A stretch of 64,000 bases of DNA from Chitinophagaceae bacterium (GCA_023229465.1 JALNZE010000003.1:62001-126000), one strand, 5' to 3'. Shown: positions 51,242 through 60,317, counted from the first letter of the stretch. Program-made: numbers and translations. Notes: a model not told the origin generated them from the letters alone.

Positions 51242-53176
51242 TTATTTAGGAATGGTAAAGTAGAAGGTGGCCCCCTGGTTTTCGGAAGCCTCTGCCCAGA
51301 TAGTTCCCTTATGCAGGCGCACGATCCTTTGTACGGTTGCCAGCCCGATACCCGTTCCGGGGAACTCACTTTGTTTATGCATCCGTTGAAAAGCGCCAAA
51401 CAGGTTTTTGGCATTTGCCATGTTAAACCCCACCCCGTTATCTTTAATAAAATATACCTCTTTATGATCAATACTTGCTTTGCCAAATTCAATCTTTGCC
51501 ACCGGCATCCTGCCGGTAAACTTGCAGGCATTCCCCAGCAGGTTGGTGAGCATAATTTCTAACATTTTGGTATCACCACGGGTTACCAGGCCGGGTTGTA
51601 TGGTAAATAAGAACTGACGGCCGGGATGGGCTTCCTGCAAACGCTTACTAACCATTTGGGCCATTTCAGATAAATCTACCATAGCCGGTTTTATTTCGGT
51701 CCGGGATACCCGCGAAAGTTTTAGCAGGTCATCTATCAACTCACCCATACGCTGTGTTTCACTTCTTACACGACCCAGGTACTGAAGGGCTTTTTCATCC
51801 AGTTGATCACCGTAATCTTCTACCAATGCGAGGCTCCAGCCATCTATACCCCGCAATGGCGTCCTCAGGTCATGCGAAACCGAATATGAAAATGCTTCCA
51901 GTTCTTTGTTAGCCGTTCTCAGTTGCTGCTCCGCTTTTTTCCTTGCATTGAAATTAGTGAAGATGATAACCAGCATGATGACAAGAATGGCTACTATCAA
52001 AATCCCAAAGAAGTAAATAAATTTGCCCGCATTAGCAATACCAACCTCGTTCTCCACCTTTCTCTCTCCCAGTAATTTTTTTTCTTCATTTTGCATAACA
52101 ACCACCTTCTTTCCCAGCACATCCATAATGGCCTTTCCTTCTATAAGTAAACCCAATGACTGGCTCAAAGTGTAGGCTTTACTTTTCCGGAGAGCGACCA
52201 GTCTTTCGCACAGAACAAGCCGCTCATCTACCAGGCTTGCCGCAAAATTTATTCTTTGTTGCTGCGGCAGGTTGTCCCGGGTTAATTGTTTCAAATTCTT
52301 CAGGTGGAGCAGCACACCTTTTTTGCCGCTATAAAAAGGTTCGAGGAATGCTTCATTATTAGTTAAAAGATACCCCCTCACACCTGTTTCCACATCTGTT
52401 AAAGCAGACATCACCTGTTCAGACTGGTACAGTACCTGGTTGGTATGATCTACCCATTGGGCGGTACTGATAACATGATCATTGTTTTTACTGAATACAT
52501 AAGCCATATCAGCCAATATAAAAATGATCAGGATGAATGCAGCCGCAAGTTTCTTTTGAAAAGAAAACTGTAGATAACTCAGTTTATCCGAATAATAAAT
52601 ACCCATACAAAGCACCATGAATGTAGTGGCTGTATGTAAGGCTAATTTAGTAAGAGAAGGAAGGCTGTTGAGGCGACTGACACCAAAAATATAACTAAGA
52701 AAAGCAAGTACTGAGATTAAAAAAATAAACACCAGGGCAGAATAAATAAACAAATGAGTCTTCCTGTCTGGAATAACCAACAGGGCAATTCCTATAACCA
52801 GGAAATGAAAAGCCGCGGGTTCACTCATCCGGCCAGGATACACAGTATCAACTGTGCCTGGACCCTCCTTCCATATCAGTTCATCAATACCTAAGTTCCA
52901 TCCAAAAATATACTCGCTAAGGGTAAGTAATCCCATCATCGCAACAGCAAAGGAACAAATAACAACAAGGGGTCTTGCTTTATCATTTTGGAGAAAAAGC
53001 AAAGAAATACCCAACAGCAGAAAACAAACTGCTGTATTAAATTTCATGGTGATGATGCCGGGAAGAATACTTTTTAAAAAAGCGATATCCCAAAACCAGC
53101 CTGTGAGTACAAGGCAGCCGACCAGGATGGCAAAAACACCAGCTACGGCAGTAATATGTTTTTTACGCACACCCAT
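51242..53176 (-). CDS. Membrane sensor histidine kinase with CHASE3 domain
   Basis: 644 residues. About six or seven membrane helices occupy 1-225 (a MASE-like region), then a CHASE3 extracytoplasmic domain about 235-375 (WVDHTNQVLYQSEQVMSALT, DVETGVRGYLLTNNEAF), another TM about 380-400, a coiled linker, HisKA with His435 (SVSHDLRTPLRGIDGWS) and a HATPase. The last ~220 residues match the kinase at 41681-42775 almost exactly. First gene of the second signalling operon. The stimulus is unknown. Confidence 0.93.
   Translation of the reverse strand: MGVRKKHITAVAGVFAILVGCLVLTGWFWDIAFLKSILPGIITMKFNTAVCFLLLGISLLFLQNDKARPLVVICSFAVAMMGLLTLSEYIFGWNLGIDELIWKEGPGTVDTVYPGRMSEPAAFHFLVIGIALLVIPDRKTHLFIYSALVFIFLISVLAFLSYIFGVSRLNSLPSLTKLALHTATTFMVLCMGIYYSDKLSYLQFSFQKKLAAAFILIIFILADMAYVFSKNNDHVISTAQWVDHTNQVLYQSEQVMSALTDVETGVRGYLLTNNEAFLEPFYSGKKGVLLHLKNLKQLTRDNLPQQQRINFAASLVDERLVLCERLVALRKSKAYTLSQSLGLLIEGKAIMDVLGKKVVVMQNEEKKLLGERKVENEVGIANAGKFIYFFGILIVAILVIMLVIIFTNFNARKKAEQQLRTANKELEAFSYSVSHDLRTPLRGIDGWSLALVEDYGDQLDEKALQYLGRVRSETQRMGELIDDLLKLSRVSRTEIKPAMVDLSEMAQMVSKRLQEAHPGRQFLFTIQPGLVTRGDTKMLEIMLTNLLGNACKFTGRMPVAKIEFGKASIDHKEVYFIKDNGVGFNMANAKNLFGAFQRMHKQSEFPGTGIGLATVQRIVRLHKGTIWAEASENQGATFYFTIPK
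51249..51905. repeat. Copy 2 of a duplicated histidine-kinase core
   Basis: Partner of 41688-42345: same orientation and near-identical over ~660 bp, then divergence at the start of the HisKA domain. Differences cluster in the region after the phospho-His, near the specificity-determining helix (SRTEIKPAMVDL here, SQMELRMAMVDL in copy 1). Confidence 0.85.
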
Positions 53177-53495
53177 ATATAATCGTATACATAATATCTT
53201 ATGTTAATGAGTACAAAAAGCATATTTATTATGAATATATCAGGGGAATTTAAAAGGTAAGTTTTGTATTTATCCGAACAAATAAGTCTTAAATATATAT
53301 AACAATAACGATATTAAAAAATATTTTATTCTGTATGAAGTGAGACGGAATTGAATAAGCATTGATGACCGGAAAATAAGGATGGGGAAAAAATATCTCC
53401 CGGATCGCACATAAAAAGAAACCGCCTCAATGATTGTATTGAGACGGCCTTTTCATTTTTACTTCTCCAATGAATGTCCTTTAAAGGACAAGAAA
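53177..53495. other. Gap between the CHASE3 kinase and the amylase gene
   Basis: 319 bp, very AT-rich near the kinase end, with no credible gene. It must carry the promoter of the minus-strand signalling operon; no exact TAnnTTTG box was found on that strand. The only clear structure is the terminator at 53422-53447. Confidence 0.5.
53422..53447 (-). terminator. Intrinsic terminator after the amylase gene
   Basis: CCGCCTCAAT pairs with ATTGAGACGG (one mismatch) around a 6-base loop, with A-rich sequence to its left giving a T tract on the minus strand. It lies 48 bp past the amylase stop. Confidence 0.75.
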
Positions 53496-55820
53496 TTATT
53501 TTACCACAATAATTTGTTTTTTGGATATTTTATTGCCGGTGTACATGATACAAAAATAAGTTCCTGAAGGAAAGGCGGCACAATTCCAGGAAAAGTTGTT
53601 TTCCCCTTTATTAAGGGGGCCATTGTGCAATTCACTAACGGTTATACCGGCCGCATTGATGATAGCTATTTTTACCGGGCCGTTCTCAGCAGGCGATACC
53701 CTGATGTGTACAACATGATCAGCGGGGTTGGGATAGGTTATAAAACTTTCTGTTGCTATTTCATCAACTATTTTTGCCTGGTTAACGGTTTGGGCAGCCA
53801 ATGGCTGGTAATTTGCTCTCTGTACCCAGATAGTATAGCTTCTGGGGGATGCTGAAAAATAAGCCCTGCCATCAGGGTACACAAATACCGTATCGGTTCC
53901 GTTGATAGCATCGACCAATGTTGTTCCGGCCCAGTTCTCAAAGCCTGCCGGAGAAACATCCACCCACAATCCTTTTGTATTGGTATCGTGATTGTTCAAT
54001 ACAATAACAGCGCCGTTTTTTGTACCATTGCCCTGGCGGCGCGCTACATATACATTGTATGTGTCAGCAGATGGGTAAGGATTACCGGTTTCACTCAGTA
54101 CACTTAACGATCCTCCCAGATACGTTTTCCTGACAGCTATCAGTTTATTGATATCTGGTTGTAAAGTAGCGGGTGCGGTGGTACTATAGGTAGTATCATT
54201 GGCATCCTGCTGCTTTACTCCAAAGTAATGCGGATAAAAGATACAGGTTCTTGCCTGGTGCGTGAATAAATAGGCATAGCCCAGTTTATGATCTTTGGTA
54301 ACCCATTTATCACGTTCCTTACCGGTGTCATGGTTATCTAAAAAAGCGACTACTGAAGAATCAGGTAAACTGTTTCCGGCATTATCCCTTACTATACCGG
54401 AATGGTTCAGCCATGCCATATTATAGCTGCCACCATTGCCGTTACACATATCGGAGAGTGAACTTTTTAGCGGGAAATCAAACGCGGTTACATTGGCGCC
54501 CCCTGCGCCTACGGTATTAACCCAGTTTTTGATGCGGTAAGCTGATCCCCAATATTCGCCAACGATGAACCGCTGTTTGCCGTTTTGCAGCGGAAGGTTT
54601 TTTACCCAATCTGAAACGAAGGCTTCCTGGAACCCCCTGACAAAATCCAGTCTGAACCCATCAAAGCCTACCTGGCCAGCCAGCCAGTAGCCCCAGTTCT
54701 TCAGACGGGCCTTTACCGTATCGCTATATGTGTTAAAATCATTTCCAAAGAATTTGGTATTGGGAATCACTTCATCAGTGCCAGGGCCACCTAACCAGTC
54801 GTTGGCATCCGAAGGATGAAAATGAGAATAGTTCCATGAATAATTGGGTTCGCCGGTGCCGGTATGTGTTACGTAAGAAATAGCGGTATTGGTATGCGCC
54901 TCCAGGGTAGCGCCCGCGAGGTTACTGCCATTGTACCAGATATTTACAGGATAATAACCATTGGTTTGATCAGCCCATAACCAGGCCCAGGGCGTAGCCT
55001 GCTCCCGTTTGGCGGTTAGTCTGATAACGATATCATGAGCGGCTGCAACGGTTATTTTATATTCATCAATATCTGTGCTGTAATCAGCATGGGCTCTCAG
55101 TGTTTCCCCCGAGCCGGGAAAGACATTGAACTGACCGCTACCATTATTGGGTTCAGATTCCCATACACCATTTTCTACGGTAGAGGTACTTGTCCAATTG
55201 ATATTAACATCATAACCCCTTTCACCATTTACCGCATTCCAGTCAAGATTGTAGCCTTTTATCTGGATATAATAATCGCCGGGTTGGGCATTGGGGATTA
55301 CCCATTTGATCTCATTGGTGGGATAAGCAACATTAGCCCCGTTATGTGCCTGCCCGAATGTATACGCTTTTACGGCAGGATTGGATTCATCATTGCTGGC
55401 ATCCGAATAAACATGGTTTAAGATCACATCGGCATATACATTGATAGCGGGTGACTGATGCATGGCAGAAAGCATATCGGTAAGTGCCTGCCTGCTGCCA
55501 AAACGGGTTTCAGTTGATCCTTTCTGGAAGTAATTACCCAGGTCGTAATGATCGTAAATACCGTAACCCATATCCGTTATTCCCCAGTTGCCTTTGGCGG
55601 GACAGGGAACCCATAGACCGGTAATACCGGCATTTTTAAACAGGGTGGCCTTGCTGTTCAGTGTGTCCCACCAACTGCCATGCAGTGTACTGGTATTCAC
55701 AGGAACATTCCAGTAGAATGCCTGCATCATGGCATCGTTTTGGGCTTTCAAACCTGTGGTTGAAAAAAGCGGGAACGCCAGCATAAAAAGAAGCGTTTTG
55801 AAGATGGTTTTTCGTAGCAT
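53496..55820 (-). CDS. Secreted GH13 alpha-amylase with inserted domain and T9SS type-A C-terminal domain
   Basis: About 774 residues from the ATG at 55820; an ATG four codons upstream is also open. In numbering from that upstream ATG, signal peptide is about 1-31. The GH13 barrel has DVILNHV at 136-142, nucleophile Asp396 in GFRLDFV, acid Glu426 in GEYWG, and DNHD at 499-502, all consistent with an active alpha-amylase. Residues about 155-335 form an insertion between DVILNHV and the barrel, with two beta-rich parts (YYIQIKGYNLDWN; YKITVAAAHDIVIRLTAKRE), possibly a carbohydrate-binding or PPC-like domain. The C-terminal ~75 residues (TYPNPADHVVHIRV to QIIVVK) are a T9SS sorting domain. It is extracellular and degrades starch-like glucans. 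Confidence 0.93.
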   Translation of the reverse strand: MLRKTIFKTLLFMLAFPLFSTTGLKAQNDAMMQAFYWNVPVNTSTLHGSWWDTLNSKATLFKNAGITGLWVPCPAKGNWGITDMGYGIYDHYDLGNYFQKGSTETRFGSRQALTDMLSAMHQSPAINVYADVILNHVYSDASNDESNPAVKAYTFGQAHNGANVAYPTNEIKWVIPNAQPGDYYIQIKGYNLDWNAVNGERGYDVNINWTSTSTVENGVWESEPNNGSGQFNVFPGSGETLRAHADYSTDIDEYKITVAAAHDIVIRLTAKREQATPWAWLWADQTNGYYPVNIWYNGSNLAGATLEAHTNTAISYVTHTGTGEPNYSWNYSHFHPSDANDWLGGPGTDEVIPNTKFFGNDFNTYSDTVKARLKNWGYWLAGQVGFDGFRLDFVRGFQEAFVSDWVKNLPLQNGKQRFIVGEYWGSAYRIKNWVNTVGAGGANVTAFDFPLKSSLSDMCNGNGGSYNMAWLNHSGIVRDNAGNSLPDSSVVAFLDNHDTGKERDKWVTKDHKLGYAYLFTHQARTCIFYPHYFGVKQQDANDTTYSTTAPATLQPDINKLIAVRKTYLGGSLSVLSETGNPYPSADTYNVYVARRQGNGTKNGAVIVLNNHDTNTKGLWVDVSPAGFENWAGTTLVDAINGTDTVFVYPDGRAYFSASPRSYTIWVQRANYQPLAAQTVNQAKIVDEIATESFITYPNPADHVVHIRVSPAENGPVKIAIINAAGITVSELHNGPLNKGENNFSWNCAAFPSGTYFCIMYTGNKISKKQIIVVK

Positions 55821-55967
55821 TTGGCTTTGCATTTCGTAGATTTTAAAAGTGAATAATAAGGGAATTAAAAACTATTAAATCGGTTGGCAATCATCATTTT
55901 TGAAGGTTAATGTGTAAAATGAACACGACATTAAATGTACTGCTTTCCAGGTACAATCCAAAAAAAA

Positions 55968-55991
55968 CCCGAAAACATTGCTGTTTTCGGG
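55968..55991 (-). terminator. Intrinsic terminator after tRNA-Pro
   Basis: CCCGAAAACA pairs perfectly with TGTTTTCGGG around a 4-base loop, and on the minus strand it is followed by eight T. It lies 25 bp past the tRNA CCA end, so it ends the tRNA transcript. Confidence 0.9.
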
Positions 55992-56016
55992 TCATTGCGG
56001 ACGTTTGCCGTCCTTT

Positions 56017-56093
56017 TGGTCGGGATGACAAGATTTGAACTTGCGACCCCACGCCCCCCAGACGTGTGCGCTACCGGGCTGCGCTACATCCCG
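56017..56093 (-). tRNA. tRNA-Pro (GGG)
   Basis: A 77-nt cloverleaf on the minus strand. Acceptor stem CGGGATG with CATCCCG, D-arm GCGCAGCCCGGTAGCGC, anticodon stem CACGT with GCGTG (T-G at the base), loop CTGGGGG with anticodon GGG (plus-strand 56057-56059), T-arm GCAAG-TTCAAAT-CTTGT, discriminator A and encoded CCA. GGG decodes CCC and CCU proline codons. A strong terminator follows, and the amylase gene lies further downstream. Confidence 0.97.
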
Positions 56094-56115
56094 AAAAAAT
56101 GATACCTGACAACTA

Positions 56116-56144
56116 ACGGATGTCATCTGACGTCTAACATCCGT
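56116..56144. repeat. Inverted repeat in the tRNA-pyrC gap
   Basis: ACGGATGT (56116-56123) and ACATCCGT (56137-56144) form a perfect 8-bp stem; the loop holds CATCTGACGTCTA. The surrounding units TGACAACTAACGG and TGACGTCTAACATCC look like two degenerate copies. It lies upstream of both the tRNA (minus) and the pyrC homologue (plus). Confidence 0.55.
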
Positions 56145-56220
56145 CATTCCTAAACGGGCTGCAAATATAGGAGGAAAAGAAAAAATCAGGTTATATTGCA
56201 TAAAATTTTACCTCAACTGC

Positions 56221-57483
56221 ATGAAGATACTAGTAAGGCAAGCAATGATTGCCGATCCTAATTCAGCTTTTAATGGCCAGGTTGCCGATATATTGATTGA
56301 TGGGGAACAAATTATTACCATAGCCCCCCATATTACCGAGACCGCCGATGAGGTTATAGTAGCAACCGGTTTAACGGTTTCTCCCGGCTGGGTTGATATT
56401 TTCGCTCATTTCTGCGATCCCGGTTATGAATACAAGGAAACCCTTGAAACCGGTGCTGCCGCTGCCGCTGCCGGTGGCTATACCCATGTTTTTGTATTAC
56501 CCAATACCCAACCCATCGCAGACAATAAAACACAGGTAGAATACATCAGCCGGAAATCAGGCTCTTTACCGGTTAGTATTCACCCACTGGGCGCCATCAC
56601 CAAAGGAACAGAAGGCAAGGATCTGGCAGAGATGTATGATATGAAGAATAGCGGCGCCATTGCTTTCTCCGACGGTTTATGCCCCGTACAGTCGCCCGGC
56701 TTATTTGTAAAAGCCCTGCAATATGTGAAAGCATTTGATGGCGTACTGATACAGGTTCCGCTGGATAAAAGTATTGGAGCTGGCGGACTGATCAATGAAG
56801 GCATCATTTCAACCCGTCTCGGATTACCGGGTATTCCGGCTCTGGCTGAAGAAGTGATTATTAAAAGGGATATTGATATTCTCCGCTATACGCAATCCAA
56901 ACTGCATATAACCGGTATTTCAACAGCCAACGGACTGGAACTGGTGATAGCTGCCAAAGCAGAAGGGCTGAACCTTACCTGTAGTGTTACCCCTTATCAC
57001 CTGTTCTTTTGTGATGAGGACCTTCAGACCTATGATACCAACTTAAAAGTGAACCCCCCTTTGCGTGGTAAAGCTGATATGCTGGCCCTGCGGGATGCGG
57101 TACTGAATGGTACTGTTGATTGTATAGCTTCACACCATTCGCCCCAGGATTGGGATAATAAAACCTGCGAATTTGAATATGCCAAAAATGGGATGACCGG
57201 GCTGGAAACAAGCTTCGCGGTGATTAATCACCTGCTTCCTGAACTGACCAAAGACAGGTTGGTACAATTATTTTCTTTGAATGCCCGTACTATCTTCGGA
57301 TTGCCGCAAACGAATATCAGCGAAGGCGCCATAGCAGAACTTACGTTATTTAGCCCAACGGGTATTACTGTTCTTACCAAACAGCATCTCAAAACCAAAT
57401 CTGCCAACACTCCTTTCCTGGAAAGGGAACTGACTGGAAAAATCCTGGGCATTCTTAACAAAGGAAAATTAACTTTAAACTAA
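56221..57483 (+). CDS. pyrC: Dihydroorotase-family protein lacking the metal ligands
   Basis: 420 residues with full dihydroorotase architecture (VSPGWVDIFAHFCDPG, YEYKETLETGAAAAAAGGYT, FVLPNTQP, LHITGISTANG, NPPLRGKADMLALRDAVLNG). However the HxH metal motif reads F-A-H, the usual TPHH is TPYH, the D-H-A-P motif reads H-H-S-P, and GHISTA-type His is Thr. The binuclear zinc site is therefore lost, and the protein is probably not a dihydroorotase by itself. Similar sequences occur in other Bacteroidota, and Pseudomonas PyrC' is a known inactive partner that is needed for PyrB assembly. It may do the same for the PyrB encoded at 9434. Confidence 0.85.
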   Translation: MKILVRQAMIADPNSAFNGQVADILIDGEQIITIAPHITETADEVIVATGLTVSPGWVDIFAHFCDPGYEYKETLETGAAAAAAGGYTHVFVLPNTQPIADNKTQVEYISRKSGSLPVSIHPLGAITKGTEGKDLAEMYDMKNSGAIAFSDGLCPVQSPGLFVKALQYVKAFDGVLIQVPLDKSIGAGGLINEGIISTRLGLPGIPALAEEVIIKRDIDILRYTQSKLHITGISTANGLELVIAAKAEGLNLTCSVTPYHLFFCDEDLQTYDTNLKVNPPLRGKADMLALRDAVLNGTVDCIASHHSPQDWDNKTCEFEYAKNGMTGLETSFAVINHLLPELTKDRLVQLFSLNARTIFGLPQTNISEGAIAELTLFSPTGITVLTKQHLKTKSANTPFLERELTGKILGILNKGKLTLN

Positions 57484-57584
57484 AAAATAATTTTATGCAA
57501 TGAGCCATAATCATATTTATCACTAAACGGGATGATAATTAGGCGAATTCCATATGACTAAAAAAAACAATAAAATATAATCTT

Positions 57585-58121
57585 ATGAAACAAAATGTTT
57601 TTAATGAGGGTATTAAATACGGCGTTATTGGCGGACTCATTTTTCTGCTGATTAATTTTGGCGCATGGGGCATTGGCGGAACTGCCATTTTTGTTTCTGT
57701 GATTGGCATAAGCAGTTTTGTTCCTTATGTTATAGTCATGTTGATTATTGCCGGACTAAGTTTGCGCAAAAGAAACAATAATGTATTGACCTTTAAGGAT
57801 GCATTGAAATTTGTTTTTGTCGCGTACATAGTCATCGCTATCACTGAAGCCATTGGTAATTATGTTTTATTCAATCTATTGGATTCAGAACTTACAGCCA
57901 AAGTGTTTGAGATAAGTAAGGAGAAAGCGCTTAAGATGATGGAGAAATTCGGGGCAACGGAAGAACAGATTGATGACGCGATGAAAAAAATGGATGCGGA
58001 AGCTAAGCAAACTACTTTTAAGACTATTTTTCTTGGCCTGGGCACTTCCATCGTTTGGAATTTTGTTAAATCACTCCTGATAGCATTAGCCATCAGAAAA
58101 GAAGAAAAATTCGCTGAATAA
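57585..58121 (+). CDS. DUF4199 membrane protein
   Basis: 178 residues with four hydrophobic segments: about 12-32 (IGGLIFLLINFGAWGIGG), 35-57 (AIFVSVIGISSFVPYVIVML), 75-98 (LKFVFVAYIVIAITEAIGNY) and 145-170. A charged loop between TM3 and TM4 holds SKEKALKMMEKFG and DDAMKKMDAEAKQ. This layout is that of DUF4199, a common Bacteroidota family of unknown function. It is 9 bp before a GT2 glycosyltransferase, with which it is often paired. Confidence 0.85.
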   Translation: MKQNVFNEGIKYGVIGGLIFLLINFGAWGIGGTAIFVSVIGISSFVPYVIVMLIIAGLSLRKRNNNVLTFKDALKFVFVAYIVIAITEAIGNYVLFNLLDSELTAKVFEISKEKALKMMEKFGATEEQIDDAMKKMDAEAKQTTFKTIFLGLGTSIVWNFVKSLLIALAIRKEEKFAE

Positions 58122-58130
58122 TACCATTGT

Positions 58131-59078
58131 ATGGACGTATCAATTATTGTTCCCTTATTCAATGAAGACGAATCATTGCCTGAATTGTGTAGCTGGATAG
58201 AATCCGTGACTACAAAAAATCAGCTCACCTATGAAGTGATCCTGGTAGATGATGGAAGTACCGATGATAGCTGGGACTTCATTGAAAAAAAAAGCATTGA
58301 AAATTCAAATTTCAAAGGCATCAAGTTCCAGCGGAATTATGGAAAATCCGCTGCCCTGAACGAAGGCTTTAAAGCCGCACAGGGTAATGTGATCATTACT
58401 ATGGATGCTGATATGCAGGATTCGCCTGATGAAATACCTGAACTGCACCGTATGATCATGGAAGACGGTTTTGATATGGTTAGCGGCTGGAAGAAAAAAA
58501 GATATGATAACACTTTCAAAAAAAATATTCCTTCTAAATTATTCAATGCGGTAGCCAGGGCCAATTCCGGCATTCCCCTGCATGATTTTAATTGCGGGCT
58601 CAAGGCCTATAAAAAGAAATTAGTCAAGAGCATTGAAGTATATGGTGAGATGCACCGCTATATCCCCATCCTGGCCAAATGGAGTGGTTTTAGAAAAATT
58701 GGTGAAAAAGTAGTGGAACATCGCCCCCGCAAATATGGCATCACCAAATTTGGATGGCGAAGATTTGTGAACGGCTTTCTTGACCTGGCAACCATCATGT
58801 TCCTCGGAAAATTTGGCAAAAGACCCATGCAGTTTTTTGGTTTACTGGGTACCCTGTTTTTTATGATCGGTTTAATGGCAAGCATCTACCTGGTAGTAGC
58901 GAAATTTGTTTCTGTTGATTTTAGTTTAACCAACCGGCCAGCTTTCTATATTGCCCTCACCACCATGATCATAGGTATGCAATTATTCTTAACCGGCTTT
59001 ATTGCAGAACTGGTAGCGAGGAACGCAACGGAAAGAAACAGCTATTTGATTGAAACAACGTCAGGGATTGATTCTTGA
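58131..59078 (+). CDS. GT2-family membrane glycosyltransferase (GtrB/DPM-like)
   Basis: 315 residues. The GT-A domain covers about 1-220: SIIVPLFNEDESLPELCSWI, VDDGSTDDSWDF, DADMQDSPDEIPELHRM with the nucleotide-metal Asp pair. Two C-terminal membrane helices (about 232-256 and 272-298) match undecaprenyl-phosphate glycosyltransferases such as GtrB or ArnC. It likely loads a sugar on undecaprenyl phosphate. It begins 9 bp after DUF4199 and leads into the glycosyltransferase-heptose region. Confidence 0.92.
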   Translation: MDVSIIVPLFNEDESLPELCSWIESVTTKNQLTYEVILVDDGSTDDSWDFIEKKSIENSNFKGIKFQRNYGKSAALNEGFKAAQGNVIITMDADMQDSPDEIPELHRMIMEDGFDMVSGWKKKRYDNTFKKNIPSKLFNAVARANSGIPLHDFNCGLKAYKKKLVKSIEVYGEMHRYIPILAKWSGFRKIGEKVVEHRPRKYGITKFGWRRFVNGFLDLATIMFLGKFGKRPMQFFGLLGTLFFMIGLMASIYLVVAKFVSVDFSLTNRPAFYIALTTMIIGMQLFLTGFIAELVARNATERNSYLIETTSGIDS

Positions 59079-59102
59079 AACATGCAACATGAGAAGTGCA
59101 TC

Positions 59103-59145
59103 GTGAGTCGTGAGAAAAACAAGAAAAAATATTCTCACGACTCAC
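59103..59145. repeat. Perfect 14-bp inverted repeat between glycosyltransferase genes
   Basis: GTGAGTCGTGAGAA (59103-59116) pairs perfectly with TTCTCACGACTCAC (59132-59145) around a 15-base A-rich loop. It lacks a downstream T tract. The core GTCGTGAG is shared with the arm of the cobalamin riboswitch, suggesting a dispersed repeat family. Confidence 0.7.
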
Positions 59146-59183
59146 AAAATCCCTCTGCCGAAACTTTTGCTAAAATTCTAACG

Positions 59184-60317
59184 ATGTCTAAAAAAACAAT
59201 CATCATTGGTCCTGCCTGGCCCCTGCGCGGTGGCTTGGCTTCTTTTGATGAGCGGCTGGCGAGGCAGTTCAGCCGCCAGGGTTTTGAAACCAGTATCTAT
59301 ACTTTCTCCTTACAATATCCGGGTTTCTTATTTCCCGGAAGCACGCAGTATTCAACAGAACCCGCACCATCGGATATAAAAATTAAAGCCTGCATCAATT
59401 CAATCAATCCCTTTAACTGGGTACTGATCGGGAATGAAATACGTAAACAAAAACCTAACCTTGTAATTGTACGTTACTGGCTGCCATTGATGGGGCCTTG
59501 TTTGGGGACTATTTTACGTATTGTAAAAAAGAATAGCTTCACCCGCGTCGTTTGTATCGCCGATAATGTAATACCGCATGAGAAACGTTTGGGCGACAAA
59601 CCCTTCACCCAATATTTTGTAAAACCGGTTGATGCTTTTATCACGATGAGTGAAAGCGTAAGAAACGATCTTTTTTCCTTTACATCCAAACCGTCGCTAC
59701 AGGTGGTTCATCCATTGTATGATAATTTTGGAGGGGCCATTCAGAAAGAAGAGGCGAGAAAAAAATTAGGGCTACCCCTGGAGGATAAAATCATTTTATT
59801 TTTTGGATTCATCCGAAAATACAAGGGCCTTGATTTGCTGTTAAGGTCCATGAATGATGTACGCATCCGTGCATCCAATATCAGGTTACTGGTGGCCGGT
59901 GAATTTTATGAGAACCGGAAAGAATATGATGAATTAATCGCGGAGCTGGGTATTTCATCCCAACTCATCTTACGTACAGACTTTATTCAGGATAGTGAAG
60001 TAGGCTATTACCTGAGTGCCGCGGATTTTGTAATACAACCTTACCGCAATGCCACCCAAAGCGGCGTAACCCCCCTTGCCTATCATTTTGAAAAACCCAT
60101 GCTGGTAACCAATGTAGGCGGACTGCCTGATCTTGTGCCCAACGGGAAAGTAGGAGTAGTTACAGCGCCTGACCCCACTTCAATTGCAACGGGCATCCTG
60201 CAACTGTACGAATTAGGTGAAAACTTTTTTTTACCGCATCTTCGCGAAGAGAAAAAAAAGTATAGCTGGCAAAAATTAGCCGGAGCCATTTTGCAACTGG
60301 CTGATGAGCGCCTTTGA
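59184..60317 (+). CDS. GT4-family glycosyltransferase
   Basis: 377 residues from the ATG at 59184 (MSKKTIIIGPAWPLRGG); an open frame back to 59082 contains the inverted repeat and is unlikely to be translated. N-terminal GT-B domain binds the acceptor (GPAWPLRGGLASFDERLARQ), the C-terminal half holds the nucleotide-sugar site (IILFFGFIRKYKGLDLLLRS, FVIQPYRNATQSGVTPLAY with the E/R region, PMLVTNVGGLPDLV). It probably transfers heptose or another sugar to a surface glycan. It lies 39 bp before hddA. Confidence 0.88.
   Translation: MSKKTIIIGPAWPLRGGLASFDERLARQFSRQGFETSIYTFSLQYPGFLFPGSTQYSTEPAPSDIKIKACINSINPFNWVLIGNEIRKQKPNLVIVRYWLPLMGPCLGTILRIVKKNSFTRVVCIADNVIPHEKRLGDKPFTQYFVKPVDAFITMSESVRNDLFSFTSKPSLQVVHPLYDNFGGAIQKEEARKKLGLPLEDKIILFFGFIRKYKGLDLLLRSMNDVRIRASNIRLLVAGEFYENRKEYDELIAELGISSQLILRTDFIQDSEVGYYLSAADFVIQPYRNATQSGVTPLAYHFEKPMLVTNVGGLPDLVPNGKVGVVTAPDPTSIATGILQLYELGENFFLPHLREEKKKYSWQKLAGAILQLADERL

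Noticed and set aside
59082..59183. N-terminal extension of the GT4 glycosyltransferase
   Set aside because: The extra residues come from the inverted repeat and are unlike the family; the ATG at 59184 starts the conserved fold.
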